From positions 124,001 to 188,000 of the forward strand of contig CACNQE010000002.1 in assembly GCA_902622515.1 (NCBI GenBank): a stretch of 64,000 bases of DNA, written 5' to 3'. The position numbers were made by a program, and so were the translations under genes. Under the pieces are notes generated by a model. The model saw only the letters and a list, made by a program, of their open reading frames with translations. It did not search any database and had not been told where the DNA came from. This DNA comes from an uncultured SAR116 cluster alpha proteobacterium (GTDB lineage: Bacteria; Pseudomonadota; Alphaproteobacteria; Puniceispirillales; Puniceispirillaceae). Below, piece after piece: positions 55,190 to 63,831 of this stretch (its first letter is position 1; the number at the start of each line of letters is the position of its first letter).

Positions 55190-56119
55190 ATGAATAAAAA
55201 TTCTACTATATTAGACAACACATTAACCCTTTTGGAAAAAATTGAACCTGTTATTTCAAATGAGTTAAAACAGGAAATTATTAGGAAGAAAGGATGGCGA
55301 ACAAGATTTGCGCCTAGCCCGACTGGTTTTTTACATATTGGACATGCCTTTGCTGCCTTAATAGGATGGCAGATAGCCAACCAAAACCCTGATAAATTTT
55401 TATTGCGAATTGACGATTTAGATTTTACTCGTTGTTCACAGGAATATGTCAATCAGCTTATATCAGATTTAAAATGGCTAAATATAAATTGGACAGCAAA
55501 TGAGTTGTATCAAAGTCAGCGTCTTTCTCACTATTCGAGAGCATTACAATATTTAGTTGATAAAGACCTCATTTATCCTTGTTACTTATCTCGTTTGGAA
55601 TTAACTGAGTTCTTATCTCCACCTATCGAGGGAATATCTAAACAGCCTAACACTCGCCAATCTTTAAGTAGTCAGGTAATTGCCAAAAGACAACAAAAAG
55701 GCATTAAGCCCGTGCTAAGGTTAGATATGAAGAAGGCCATACAAAAGGTAGGAGCCATAAGTTGGTTAAATATTGATGGGACTTCATTGAAAGCGGAGCC
55801 CGAAAAGTTTGGAGATATTATTTTAGGTAGGCGTGATATAACAGCAAGCTACCATTTGAGTGTTGTTTTAGATGATGCCCAGAGTAATATTGAAGTTGTA
55901 ACCAGAGGAGAAGATTTACGACATAGTACTGATATACATTGCCTTCTTCAAAATTTACTTGACCTTCCATCACCTATTTATTTTCATCACCCACTTATCT
56001 TTGGTGATGATGGGAATAAATTATCTAAGAGACATAAATCACCTTCATTGGTTGACTTACGAAACTATAAAAAAACCCTCAAAAAAATTCTTGATAGTAA
56101 AATGCTCAATGATAATTAA
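55190..56119 (+). CDS. gluQ: Glutamyl-Q tRNA(Asp) synthetase
   Basis: Attaches glutamate to the queuosine base in tRNA-Asp, not to the tRNA 3' end. The 309-residue protein is a truncated class I glutamyl synthetase catalytic core: RTRFAPSPTGFLHIGHAF (HIGH), LLRIDDLDFTR, VVTRGEDLRHSTDIH and the KLSKRHKSP variant of KMSKS, with no anticodon-binding domain. In the zinc position only YPCYLSR remains. ATG 55190 leaves a 35-residue leader ahead of the core. A hairpin with a T-rich tail at 56228-56254 may end its transcript. Confidence 0.88.
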   Translation: MNKNSTILDNTLTLLEKIEPVISNELKQEIIRKKGWRTRFAPSPTGFLHIGHAFAALIGWQIANQNPDKFLLRIDDLDFTRCSQEYVNQLISDLKWLNINWTANELYQSQRLSHYSRALQYLVDKDLIYPCYLSRLELTEFLSPPIEGISKQPNTRQSLSSQVIAKRQQKGIKPVLRLDMKKAIQKVGAISWLNIDGTSLKAEPEKFGDIILGRRDITASYHLSVVLDDAQSNIEVVTRGEDLRHSTDIHCLLQNLLDLPSPIYFHHPLIFGDDGNKLSKRHKSPSLVDLRNYKKTLKKILDSKMLNDN

Positions 56120-56191
56120 AATTTTACTTAAATGAAAATAAGTATTCATTTCTTTTCTTGACATTAAAATTTTATTGCTACATACACTCGT

Positions 56192-56211
56192 TATACGAAA
56201 TTTTTCGTATA
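56192..56211. repeat. 9-bp perfect palindrome in the gluQ / MFS gap
   Basis: The sequence TATACGAAATTTTTCGTATA is a perfect inverted repeat of 9-bp arms around a TT spacer, in the 200-bp gap between two convergent genes. It has no T tract and so does not look like a terminator. Confidence 0.5.
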
Positions 56212-56227
56212 TTTCCTCCCTAAACTT

Positions 56228-56254
56228 GGTCGTGACTTGTCTCGACCTTCTTTT
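56228..56254 (+). terminator. Weak intrinsic terminator downstream of gluQ
   Basis: Arms GGTCGTGA (56228-56235) and TCTCGACC (56240-56247) pair with one mismatch over a CTTG loop and are followed by TTCTTTT. Stem stability and T-tract are modest. Confidence 0.4.
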
Positions 56255-56319
56255 ATCAATATTGGTAATTAAAATGTGGCTCACACAACATTAAATTTTC
56301 ACTGCAAATAAACCGCTTA

Positions 56320-57501
56320 TCACCTTTTATTTTTCAGTGTTGGTCTACCAAAGACCAAAGCAGCCGATATCAAGACAATAACCAGAGATGATATTGAAAC
56401 CATAAACGTCCAACCAAATTTACTATGTACCATACCAGAAAACATAGAGGCTAAAGCGACAAAACTAAATATACAAAAATCAGCAATTCCTTGAACCCTA
56501 CCCCTTTCTTCTAGACTTGCACTATCAGCGATGACCGAACTACCCCCCACAAATAAAAAATTCCACCCCACACCTAAAAATATCAAAGTTGTCAAATAAA
56601 AATAAAAGTTTGTCCCCAATAGTGCAATAATACATGCAAGCACGAAGAAAAATATTCCAGTCCATAATATTTTTTGAACGCCAAACTTAGCTATGAGCAA
56701 CCCGGAAAACAATGAAGGCGCAAACATCGCAACAACATGCCATTGAATGACGCGAGCATTTGCTTGATGTGATAACTCGCTTACTTCAACAATTTGGAGT
56801 GGGGTTGCTGTCATAAGAAATGTCATAAGGCAATATCCTAAAGCAGCTGCTGTTAATCCTGACAAAAAAGAGGGTATTTGAAAAAACTTTGTTATGGGTC
56901 TTCCTTTATGCTTTCGGTCCTTCAAAGGAGGCAAATCAAGACCCAAAATGATGGGAATAGCAATCATCTGAACTAGTCCTGTTACAACAAAACAGCCAGC
57001 ATATAGATTGTTTGGTAAAAGACTTACTGTTCTGTAAGCTATTTCTGGACCAATAATAGCTGAGGCTAGCCCCCCTAGTAATACTAAAGAAACAGCCTTT
57101 GCTTTCTCTGACCCTTCAACAGAATCCGCTGCTGCGTAGCGATAAAACTGAGCAACACCTTGACCTAAACCGAGCAAAAAAGAAAAAAATACCAATAATT
57201 CAAAACTTTCTATCAGAATAGAGCCCGCCTGACCAAAAGCACCAATAGTAACCATAAATACTCCGATTAAGAAAATTAGTTTCCTTCCAAATTGAGCCAT
57301 CATTAATGAAGCAGGGATCGTTGCTAACATCACAGCAACAAATTGTATTGAAATAGGCAACGTAATAAGCAAGGGAGTTGGGGCTAAAAGTGAGCCAACT
57401 AATGCAGTGTTAGTTAAATTCACATTCATAACCGTCATCATAAGACCTTGTGAAATTCCCAAACGCCAAACATTTCCAGTCAAACTTTTAAAAATTTTCA
57501 A
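56320..57501 (-). CDS. MFS transporter
   Basis: A 393-residue major facilitator with twelve hydrophobic segments. The intracellular loop motif between helices 2 and 3 is MMAQFGRKLIFLIG, and a second appears in LLIAKFGVQKI between the halves. Substrate cannot be named. The start is TTG at 57501, five bases after AAGGA. It lies 14 bp downstream of panC and so is probably in the panB-panC operon, but no link with pantothenate is shown by sequence. Confidence 0.88.
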   Translation of the reverse strand: MKIFKSLTGNVWRLGISQGLMMTVMNVNLTNTALVGSLLAPTPLLITLPISIQFVAVMLATIPASLMMAQFGRKLIFLIGVFMVTIGAFGQAGSILIESFELLVFFSFLLGLGQGVAQFYRYAAADSVEGSEKAKAVSLVLLGGLASAIIGPEIAYRTVSLLPNNLYAGCFVVTGLVQMIAIPIILGLDLPPLKDRKHKGRPITKFFQIPSFLSGLTAAALGYCLMTFLMTATPLQIVEVSELSHQANARVIQWHVVAMFAPSLFSGLLIAKFGVQKILWTGIFFFVLACIIALLGTNFYFYLTTLIFLGVGWNFLFVGGSSVIADSASLEERGRVQGIADFCIFSFVALASMFSGMVHSKFGWTFMVSISSLVIVLISAALVFGRPTLKNKR

Positions 57502-57515
57502 AGAATCCTTTTTGT

Positions 57516-58397
57516 CTAAGCTTGCTGATTTTCTATATCTGTTTCACCGTTATCTATAAACGGAACAGAGATGTTATCAATAAGCCGAGTTGTTCCTACA
57601 TACAGTGCAATCAATAATCTGGAGTCTTTATTGAACTGGGTTAGGCGTTCAAGATTATCTGGGTCTCTAAGGCTCAAATAATCGATTTGATTAATTCCAA
57701 TACTTTCTAGCTCTGAAATCCCATTTTTAATAACTTTAGAAACGTCAAATCCTAACTGGATCTTTTTCCTTGTAAGCTTCAATACTCGATAAATATTCGA
57801 AGCAAGTTTACGTTCATTCTCAGACAAATAAGCATTTCGTGAAGACATTGCTAGTCCATCCTTTTCTCTAAAGATTTTTCCAGCAACAATCTGAATAGGT
57901 AGGTCTAAGTCAAGAATTAACTGTTTCACAACTAATAGCTGTTGGTAGTCTTTTTCACCAAATATAGCTATATCTGGTTGTACCTGGTTAAAAAGTTTTA
58001 AAACTATTGTAGAAACGCCATCGAAAAAATGTGGTCTGGTTTCTGTTTCAAGATTAAGCGCAACACCGTTTGGAACTATTTCAGTTTTATGTTTTTTATG
58101 ATACATATAGTTAGGTTGATAAACCAAATCACATGCATTTGATGAAGATAATTTTTCTAAATCTGCATTTACATCCCGTGGATACCTGCGAAAATCCTCA
58201 TTCTCAGAAAACTGCTTTGGATTAACGTAAATAGAAGTCACAACCTTATCACAATGTTCTTTTGCAATTGATAGAAGAGACAAATGCCCATTATGCAGAC
58301 TACCCATTGTTGGGACGAGCCCAACTATATATCCATTTCGTTTCCAACCAGAAATTTGAACTCTTAAATCGGAGAGTTCATTTACAAACTTTATCAT
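57516..58397 (-). CDS. panC: Pantothenate synthetase
   Basis: Joins pantoate and beta-alanine to make pantothenate. The 293-residue protein begins MIKFVNELSD and has LVPTMGSLHNGHLSLL (HxGH-type nucleotide motif), SIYVNPKQF, DGVSTIVLKLFN and IFGEKDYQQL, and AMSSRNAYLS. Its ATG overlaps the panB TGA by four bases (58394-58397), indicating coupled translation. The frame is open seven codons further back, inside panB, but that start is not needed. Confidence 0.97.
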   Translation of the reverse strand: MIKFVNELSDLRVQISGWKRNGYIVGLVPTMGSLHNGHLSLLSIAKEHCDKVVTSIYVNPKQFSENEDFRRYPRDVNADLEKLSSSNACDLVYQPNYMYHKKHKTEIVPNGVALNLETETRPHFFDGVSTIVLKLFNQVQPDIAIFGEKDYQQLLVVKQLILDLDLPIQIVAGKIFREKDGLAMSSRNAYLSENERKLASNIYRVLKLTRKKIQLGFDVSKVIKNGISELESIGINQIDYLSLRDPDNLERLTQFNKDSRLLIALYVGTTRLIDNISVPFIDNGETDIENQQA

Positions 58398-59206
58398 TTT
58401 TTGTCTGGCCAAAAGCAATGTGATTTGTCAGGAAATTTCTGTGAAATAACGTCTGCTGAATAAGCTTGAGCTGCTTTTTGAATTATATCTTGAACGTTCG
58501 CATATTTCTTAACAAATTTTGGTGTAAAATCAGCATACAGTCCAATTAAATCATCTGTAACTAAAATCTGTCCATGACAACTTACGGAAGCGCCTATGCC
58601 AATCAATGGTATGCGTGCGTTGATTGAAAGTTGCCGAGCAACAGGCTCAATTATACCCTCTAATACAACTCCAAACGCACCAGCCGTTGTTACAGCTTCT
58701 AAATCTTTTTGTAATTGGTCCGCCTCAATTTCATCTCTGCCTGTTATTCGAAATTCGGAGGTATTGCTAAATTTTTGTGGGAGCAATCCTATATGCCCTA
58801 ATACTGGGATGCCAGCAGAGGTGATTGATTTTATTTGAGGTTCGATAGCCATACCACCTTCTAATTTAACCCCACACGCTCCCGTTTTCTTGATAATTTC
58901 TTTTGCTGACTTAACGGCGAGTTCTTCGCTATGCTCATAGGTACCATATGGCAAATCAACCACAACCATAGCGTTACTAGTATGTGAAACAACTGCCTTT
59001 CCGTGACGAACCATCATTTCAATATTTGCGCCCTGAGTACCCTGCATCCCATACAAAACCATGGCTACTGAATCTCCTACTAACAACAGATCACAATACG
59101 GGTCTAGAGCTGCGGCAACTGGGGCCGTATATGCCGTCAAACCTACAATTTTTCTTTTCATTGAAATAGATTGAAAATCAGCTAGCGTCAGTCTTCCTCC
59201 GGTCAT
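58394..59206 (-). CDS. panB: 3-methyl-2-oxobutanoate hydroxymethyltransferase
   Basis: Adds a hydroxymethyl group from 5,10-methylene-THF to ketoisovalerate, the first committed step of pantothenate synthesis. The 270-residue TIM-barrel enzyme has LTAYTAPVAAALD, LLVGDSVAMVLYG with the metal Asp, GVKLEGG and the catalytic Glu in VLEGI, followed by GIGASVSCHGQILV. AAGGAGAG precedes the ATG. It is coupled to panC. Whether panD or panE exists is not visible here. Confidence 0.97.
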   Translation of the reverse strand: MTGGRLTLADFQSISMKRKIVGLTAYTAPVAAALDPYCDLLLVGDSVAMVLYGMQGTQGANIEMMVRHGKAVVSHTSNAMVVVDLPYGTYEHSEELAVKSAKEIIKKTGACGVKLEGGMAIEPQIKSITSAGIPVLGHIGLLPQKFSNTSEFRITGRDEIEADQLQKDLEAVTTAGAFGVVLEGIIEPVARQLSINARIPLIGIGASVSCHGQILVTDDLIGLYADFTPKFVKKYANVQDIIQKAAQAYSADVISQKFPDKSHCFWPDKK

Positions 59207-59299
59207 TTTCTCTCCTTTTTATTCCTATCTTTAAATATTAATGCGCGCTGAAATCTGAAATTAAATTTAACAAAACGACGAATTGATTTTCATATATTT

Positions 59300-60907
59300 C
59301 TAGACGCCTTCTAGCACCTTTGGCTGAAAACTATCTTTACTTACTTTAGCCCAATACCGAGCTATCCTAGGATCATCACATTTGGATTCTGAAAATACAA
59401 CACCCTGTTCTGCATCTGGATAAATTTGAGAAGCTAACATAATTTCAGTCTGACTGACACGGTGCACAAGATGCCTTCTTGTTAATTCGTTGGGATTTTG
59501 AAGTCCTGCTGCACCAATTAATTTTGCTAGTGCTTGGCGAGATGTTTTCTGAAACTGCGAAATGGCCAAGGCTTTTGTTTCAACATCTATCGCACGGCTT
59601 CGGTTTGGGTCCATTGTCGCAATTCCTGTTGGACAATTCCCATTGTGGCAGGTTCTAGCTTGGATACAACCTGTAGCAAACATAAATGGACGAGCCATAT
59701 TTACCCAATCTGCACCCAAAGCACAAATTCTAGCTATATCAAATGCTGATACTATCTTACCTGACGCCCCAATTTTTATTTGATCCCGCAAACTAGCTGC
59801 CCGTAATGCATTATCTACATAAACAACCGCATCCCTCAGCGGGCTTCCAACTCTATCACTGAACTCCGCTGGGGCAGCCCCAGTACCCCCTTCTGCCCCA
59901 TCTACGGTTATAAAATCTGGCGTAATACCTGTTTCCACCATTGCTTTTACAATAGCCAGAAATTCCCAAGGGTGTCCAATAGCTAGCTTAAAACCTATAG
60001 GTTTGCCGCCGCTTAGGCTTCTCAACTCCTCTATGAACCTAAGTAAACTCTCTGGTGTGTAAAATGCGCTATGCTTTGGGGGTGATATACAGTTAACACC
60101 CGCCTGCACCCCTCTTATTGCCGCTATTTCAGCAGTTACTTTTGGTGCTAGCAAAACACCTCCAGAGCCTGGCTTTGCTCCTTGGCTAAGTTTAATTTCT
60201 ATCATTTTCACTTGATTCAAAGAGGCTTTCTCTGAGAATTTTTGAGAATCAAATTCACCATTGTGATTGCGACACCCGAAATATCCTGTGCCAATCTGCC
60301 AAATTAAATCACCATTGTGTTTTCGGTGATATGGAGTAATTCCACCTTCACCCGTATTGTGAGCAAAACCGCCTATAAAAGCACCTTTATTGAAACTCTC
60401 TATTACCTGAGCTGAAACGGCTCCAAAACTAGTCCCAGAAATATTAATAATAGATATTTTATATCCGCTTTTTTCACCACCTACATGTATCCTAAAATCG
60501 TTGTTTTCTATTGTCATTGGAGTTAATGAATGATTTATCCAAACGTGTTCAATATCATATACACCTTGAAGTGTTCCAAATGGAAGTGTTCCATCTTTTG
60601 CTTTACTTCGCTCGCTCACCATAGAGTGTTGTTGTCGCGAATAAGGTACTTCTTCATCCTCTGCTTCTATAAAATACTGACGAATTTGGGGACGAATCTC
60701 TTGAAGTAAAAAACGCAGTCTTCCTATTATAGGATAGTTTCTCAAGACAGGAGATTTTTTCTGATAGAAGTCAAAGATTCCAAGAAAGAAAAAAGGTATT
60801 AACAATATATTTGCCCAAACTAATAGAGCGTATTCTGGATTTAACCAAAAAAGTGTTACGCATAGAGGTAACGCGCAAATTACAAATAAAAACGGAATTA
60901 ATCTCAT
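59300..60907 (-). CDS. FMN-binding glutamate synthase-family protein (membrane-anchored)
   Basis: A 535-residue protein matching the central FMN domain of glutamate synthase large subunits but without the amidotransferase or GltD partner. Two hydrophobic helices start the protein (residues 1-45), then a linker and the barrel with NISGTSFGAVSAQVI, EIKLSQGAKPGSGG and VDGAEGGTGAAP, and the iron-sulfur cysteine cluster in GCIQARTCHNGNCPTG. Other standalone GltB-like proteins have been seen in many Proteobacteria; their reaction is not established. Its start is 109 bp from the PSD-like gene on the same strand. Confidence 0.85.
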   Translation of the reverse strand: MRLIPFLFVICALPLCVTLFWLNPEYALLVWANILLIPFFFLGIFDFYQKKSPVLRNYPIIGRLRFLLQEIRPQIRQYFIEAEDEEVPYSRQQHSMVSERSKAKDGTLPFGTLQGVYDIEHVWINHSLTPMTIENNDFRIHVGGEKSGYKISIINISGTSFGAVSAQVIESFNKGAFIGGFAHNTGEGGITPYHRKHNGDLIWQIGTGYFGCRNHNGEFDSQKFSEKASLNQVKMIEIKLSQGAKPGSGGVLLAPKVTAEIAAIRGVQAGVNCISPPKHSAFYTPESLLRFIEELRSLSGGKPIGFKLAIGHPWEFLAIVKAMVETGITPDFITVDGAEGGTGAAPAEFSDRVGSPLRDAVVYVDNALRAASLRDQIKIGASGKIVSAFDIARICALGADWVNMARPFMFATGCIQARTCHNGNCPTGIATMDPNRSRAIDVETKALAISQFQKTSRQALAKLIGAAGLQNPNELTRRHLVHRVSQTEIMLASQIYPDAEQGVVFSESKCDDPRIARYWAKVSKDSFQPKVLEGV

Positions 60908-61016
60908 TATCTACCCACCAAAAACTTTCCTTTCTTTCCCTAAACTTTAAATCTTTTTAAAATGATTTGTCTGTTTAATTTCATATGAAACCCATATTTT
61001 TTTTTGAGACGAAAAA

Positions 61017-61664
61017 TCAATCGTAAACTGCTAAAATTGTCTCCCCCGAAATACATGTTTGATTCACAACTCTTAAAGTCGAGAAGTTATCAGAAACTAA
61101 CAAATCTAATTTTCCACCAAACGGAAGAAATCCAAAATTCTGTCCCTTGGATAAGGTATCCTGGACTTCAACACTACATTCTGGATACAAAAAAGACATT
61201 GACGAACTAAAAATCATGATTATCTCACCTGAATTATTATTTTCAAACGAGTCTAAAATTAAGGCCTTAATTAAAATTGAACGTCGGTTTGTGACTTCTA
61301 TTTTTTGTTTTTGAATTATCTTAAGAGATGCTGGTGCGTGCAAACTAGCTGCTGATAAAAGTCCAGACCTAATCCCAATATTTTTATATGGCAGGTAAAA
61401 CGGAACCAACTCATAAGGCAAATTATTTGTCTCAGCATGAGTTATAGTGCCATTTAGTGGCGCTACGATAGCATTTTGATCTAAAGATATTGTAGATAGT
61501 TGAATACGAAAAAGATAAATTGCGACCAAAGCAAAGCAAATAGAAAAAATAAAAGGAACACCAAATACCGTTCCTATTATAAATCCTGATAGCGCAATGA
61601 TAGCTATGAAAGGCCACCCAGAAGCATGAGGCTTGATGATTTTTACTCTATTTATTATACCCAT
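61017..61664 (-). CDS. Phosphatidylserine decarboxylase-like protein lacking the pyruvoyl serine (probable pseudoenzyme)
   Basis: A 215-residue intact gene aligning with short alphaproteobacterial Psd: SGWPFIAIIALSG at 15-27, two hydrophobic segments, then the LFRI (usual FRDP) region, APLNGTI at 68-74 (usual SPADGKV) and NFGFLPFGGKLDLLV at 176-190 (usual RFGSRLD). The Ser that becomes the pyruvoyl group is Gly184 (codon at 61113-61115), the Asp of PADG is Asn, and the HxN stretch is missing. No stop or frameshift interrupts it. It ends with SGETILAVYD like true Psd. pssA, its usual partner, is not beside it. Membrane location is likely; activity is not expected. Confidence 0.7.
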   Translation of the reverse strand: MGIINRVKIIKPHASGWPFIAIIALSGFIIGTVFGVPFIFSICFALVAIYLFRIQLSTISLDQNAIVAPLNGTITHAETNNLPYELVPFYLPYKNIGIRSGLLSAASLHAPASLKIIQKQKIEVTNRRSILIKALILDSFENNNSGEIIMIFSSSMSFLYPECSVEVQDTLSKGQNFGFLPFGGKLDLLVSDNFSTLRVVNQTCISGETILAVYD

Positions 61665-62010
61665 TGAAGTTTTACTTTTTCATAAAATTAACTCATTAAG
61701 CAAAAACTCAAAAAACTAGATCTATTTTGCAAAAATATCATAAAAGGTATTTATTAAGTTTTACTATATATTTTTTAAGAGTTTATGTTTTAAAGTGCTA
61801 AATTATAGCATATTTTGAAGAAATTTTAATTAACAGCTTTTTATTTTTTATTGTATTACTAACAACATGACACACAAATGGGTATAGAATAAGGTCTCTT
61901 ATTGATTTTTTTATCAAAATAAGTCAGATTATCGGAACATTATAATTTATTATGGACATTATTACGTAAAAACGCAGAATTACTTGCAGTACGTTTATAG
62001 GAGCAGGTTT
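61665..62010. other. Gene-free AT-rich divergent region
   Basis: A 346-bp stretch between the Psd-like gene and the Ig-like repeat gene. It is very AT-rich and holds only short inverted repeats (61796-61810 and 61902-61917), a TATAAT box at 61941 and the AGGAG site at 61999-62003. I see no coding frame or RNA gene. Confidence 0.6.
61941..61946 (+). promoter_or_regulatory. Predicted -10 box of the Ig-like repeat gene
   Basis: A perfect TATAAT at 61941-61946, 65 bases before the ATG. No -35 hexamer stands at the normal spacing, so this is a weak prediction. Confidence 0.3.
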
Positions 62011-63231
62011 ATGTTCAATAAATACGGATTACTTTTGGTGACATCAATCTCATTGTCTTGTCAAGTTGCTTTTGCTGGAGGCGATGGATCGGAATTTGAC
62101 ACGCTCGCAGCTGAATTAGCTGAATCAAGCTCTGACACTAATTCATCTAATGCAAAGGATGCTTTAAATAAAAAAGTCACCCAAAGCTCAGGCGGTGAGA
62201 ATAAATCTAATGATGCTGGTGAAGGTTCAGGAGTTATAACAAAATCTGACGCAATGACAACTAGTGATGCATTTAAACAAAAGAGTGAGACTGCATCCTC
62301 TGAAAGTGTAAAATCCAGCCGAGGAACTGGTTTTGATGCTATCGAAGACGAACAGCTTGTTATTGATACTTCTAATATTCAAGACGGTGATGGTATTGGA
62401 AACACACAAATACAATGGCAAATTTCTGAAAACGGAGATGGATGGAGTATTGTTCCGGGTGCAATAACACCCACATTCACTCCAAGAGACCAACATGTAA
62501 ACAAATATTTGCGCGTTCAAGTATCTTATGTGGATGGGCAGGGAAATTCGGAAGTTATAGTTAGTCCAAGCTCTTCTGCTGTTAAAAATGTTAATGATAA
62601 TCCCGTCGGAGCTCCTGTAATAGTTGGAGAGGCACGTGAAAACAAAACACTAAGTGTTGATTTAAGCCGAATCACAGACGAGGACGGATTAGGTGCAATA
62701 AACATTGATTGGGAGCGTTCAACAACGAAAGCAAATTGGCAAAGACTACCAGATAAAGCAAATTCCGCTGTAAGCCTCAATCAAACCGATGTTGGATACA
62801 GTTACAGAGCGGTAATAAACTATATCGACGGCTTTGGAACATCTGAAACACTATATACAGAACCAACTGAATTAATTGCAAACGTAGACAATCCACTAAC
62901 CGGAGAAATTGTAATTCGTGGTCAAGCGATCGAAAATAATGAGTTAGTAGCCAGTTTGAGTAGTCTCGCAGATTATGATGGTATAGCAAGCACTGCATTC
63001 AGATGGGAGGCTTCTACAGACGGCCGAACTTGGGACTCAATAAACCTACCAGCTAATTCACCTACAATTTTGCTAGGGCAGGCGCTCGTTGGAATGAAAA
63101 TAAGAATTAGTGCAAATATCGTAGATAATTTTGGAGTGGAGACAAAAGTAATAAGTGCTGTAACTGAGCCAGTTCGGAACGTAAACGATAAACCAGTTGG
63201 TACACTATTAATTAGAAGTGTTGGAAGCTGA
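62011..63231 (+). CDS. Secreted Ig-like repeat protein, hypothetical
   Basis: A 406-residue exported protein with no assigned function. ATG 62011 follows AGGAG at seven bases. Residues 1-22 are a Sec signal with cleavage after AFA, 23-104 are a Ser/Asn/Lys-rich linker, and 105-397 contain three repeats of 96-99 residues. Each repeat starts with a short A-x-E pattern, passes a DxDG loop and a Trp in the centre (IQWQISENG, IDWERSTT, FRWEASTDG), and ends N-V-[ND]-x-P. Such modules occur in long bacterial surface adhesins. The frame ends nine residues into a fourth repeat (residues 398-406). No sorting motif or transmembrane anchor is seen. Confidence 0.75.
   Translation: MFNKYGLLLVTSISLSCQVAFAGGDGSEFDTLAAELAESSSDTNSSNAKDALNKKVTQSSGGENKSNDAGEGSGVITKSDAMTTSDAFKQKSETASSESVKSSRGTGFDAIEDEQLVIDTSNIQDGDGIGNTQIQWQISENGDGWSIVPGAITPTFTPRDQHVNKYLRVQVSYVDGQGNSEVIVSPSSSAVKNVNDNPVGAPVIVGEARENKTLSVDLSRITDEDGLGAINIDWERSTTKANWQRLPDKANSAVSLNQTDVGYSYRAVINYIDGFGTSETLYTEPTELIANVDNPLTGEIVIRGQAIENNELVASLSSLADYDGIASTAFRWEASTDGRTWDSINLPANSPTILLGQALVGMKIRISANIVDNFGVETKVISAVTEPVRNVNDKPVGTLLIRSVGS
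62323..63201 (+). repeat. Three tandem Ig-like protein repeats of about 97 residues
   Basis: The encoded units cover residues 105-200, 201-298 and 299-397 of the secreted protein. They share the order A-x-E, D-x-D-G, Trp, aromatic-rich strand, D-x-x-G and N-V-[ND]-x-P, but the protein identity between units is modest, so this is an old duplication and not a recent DNA repeat. Confidence 0.6.
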
Positions 63232-63448
63232 CATTCAGAATCGAACATATAATAAAAATTTCGAAAAATATAATTTTTTATCTAATAAACTATTGTCTTC
63301 GGAAGCACCTATTCTTATGATTATACCATGTATAGTATGAGTTACATAATTACTGATACAACCTGTAGTTTTTTCTCTGGAACTTCTCAGAGCCGTATTA
63401 ATACTTTTTGTTTTCTCAAAAAACTTTTAAAATATAGGGAGACTTTTT

Positions 63449-63733
63449 GTGCAAAATTCATATAGAAATACGATTAAGATAAGCAATATAATCCCGTTTT
63501 CTCCTCGCAAAGCAAGCCAGAAAAATGTTTCAGTTACAACGATTGCTGCTATAATAGCGGTATCTGTGCTTCATAGTGACGATGAAAATCCAGAAGATAA
63601 ATTAATGGCATTAATAGAAGCAAGCGGTGAAGTAGAAATTTTAGACGCTCTTGACGCCACTGATGATATAGAAGTTGCTGATCAGGAACTAAACAGACTT
63701 TGGTTAAATCCTTTAAATGATAATATAAAATAA
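63449..63733 (+). CDS. Hypothetical small protein
   Basis: A 94-residue gene, GTG start at 63449 with AGGGAGA seven bases upstream. The N-terminal 27 residues are basic (IPFSPRKASQKN), residues 28-41 are hydrophobic (VTTIAAIIAVSVL), and the remainder is strongly acidic (HSDDENPEDK, DATDDIEVADQE). No known family is recognised. It sits 217 bp after the Ig-like repeat gene on the same strand; the gap carries no continuation of the repeats in any frame. A link between the two genes is possible but unproven. Confidence 0.55.
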   Translation: MQNSYRNTIKISNIIPFSPRKASQKNVSVTTIAAIIAVSVLHSDDENPEDKLMALIEASGEVEILDALDATDDIEVADQELNRLWLNPLNDNIK

Positions 63734-63831
63734 AGAAAATAGCCTACTTGAATATAAAATTAATTATTTCAAATTTGCCCAAAAATAAGTTTACAAAATT
63801 AAAAAATTTTATCACATGAGTTATGGGTATC

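Noticed and set aside
61796-61917. Two short hairpins (TGCTA/TAGCA and TTGAT/ATCAA)
   Set aside because: Five-base arms in very AT-rich DNA are expected by chance.
63232-63448. Possible continuation of the Ig-like repeats by frameshift after the stop at 63231
   Set aside because: All three forward frames were read and none shows the repeat pattern; a single-base error would not restore a fourth repeat.
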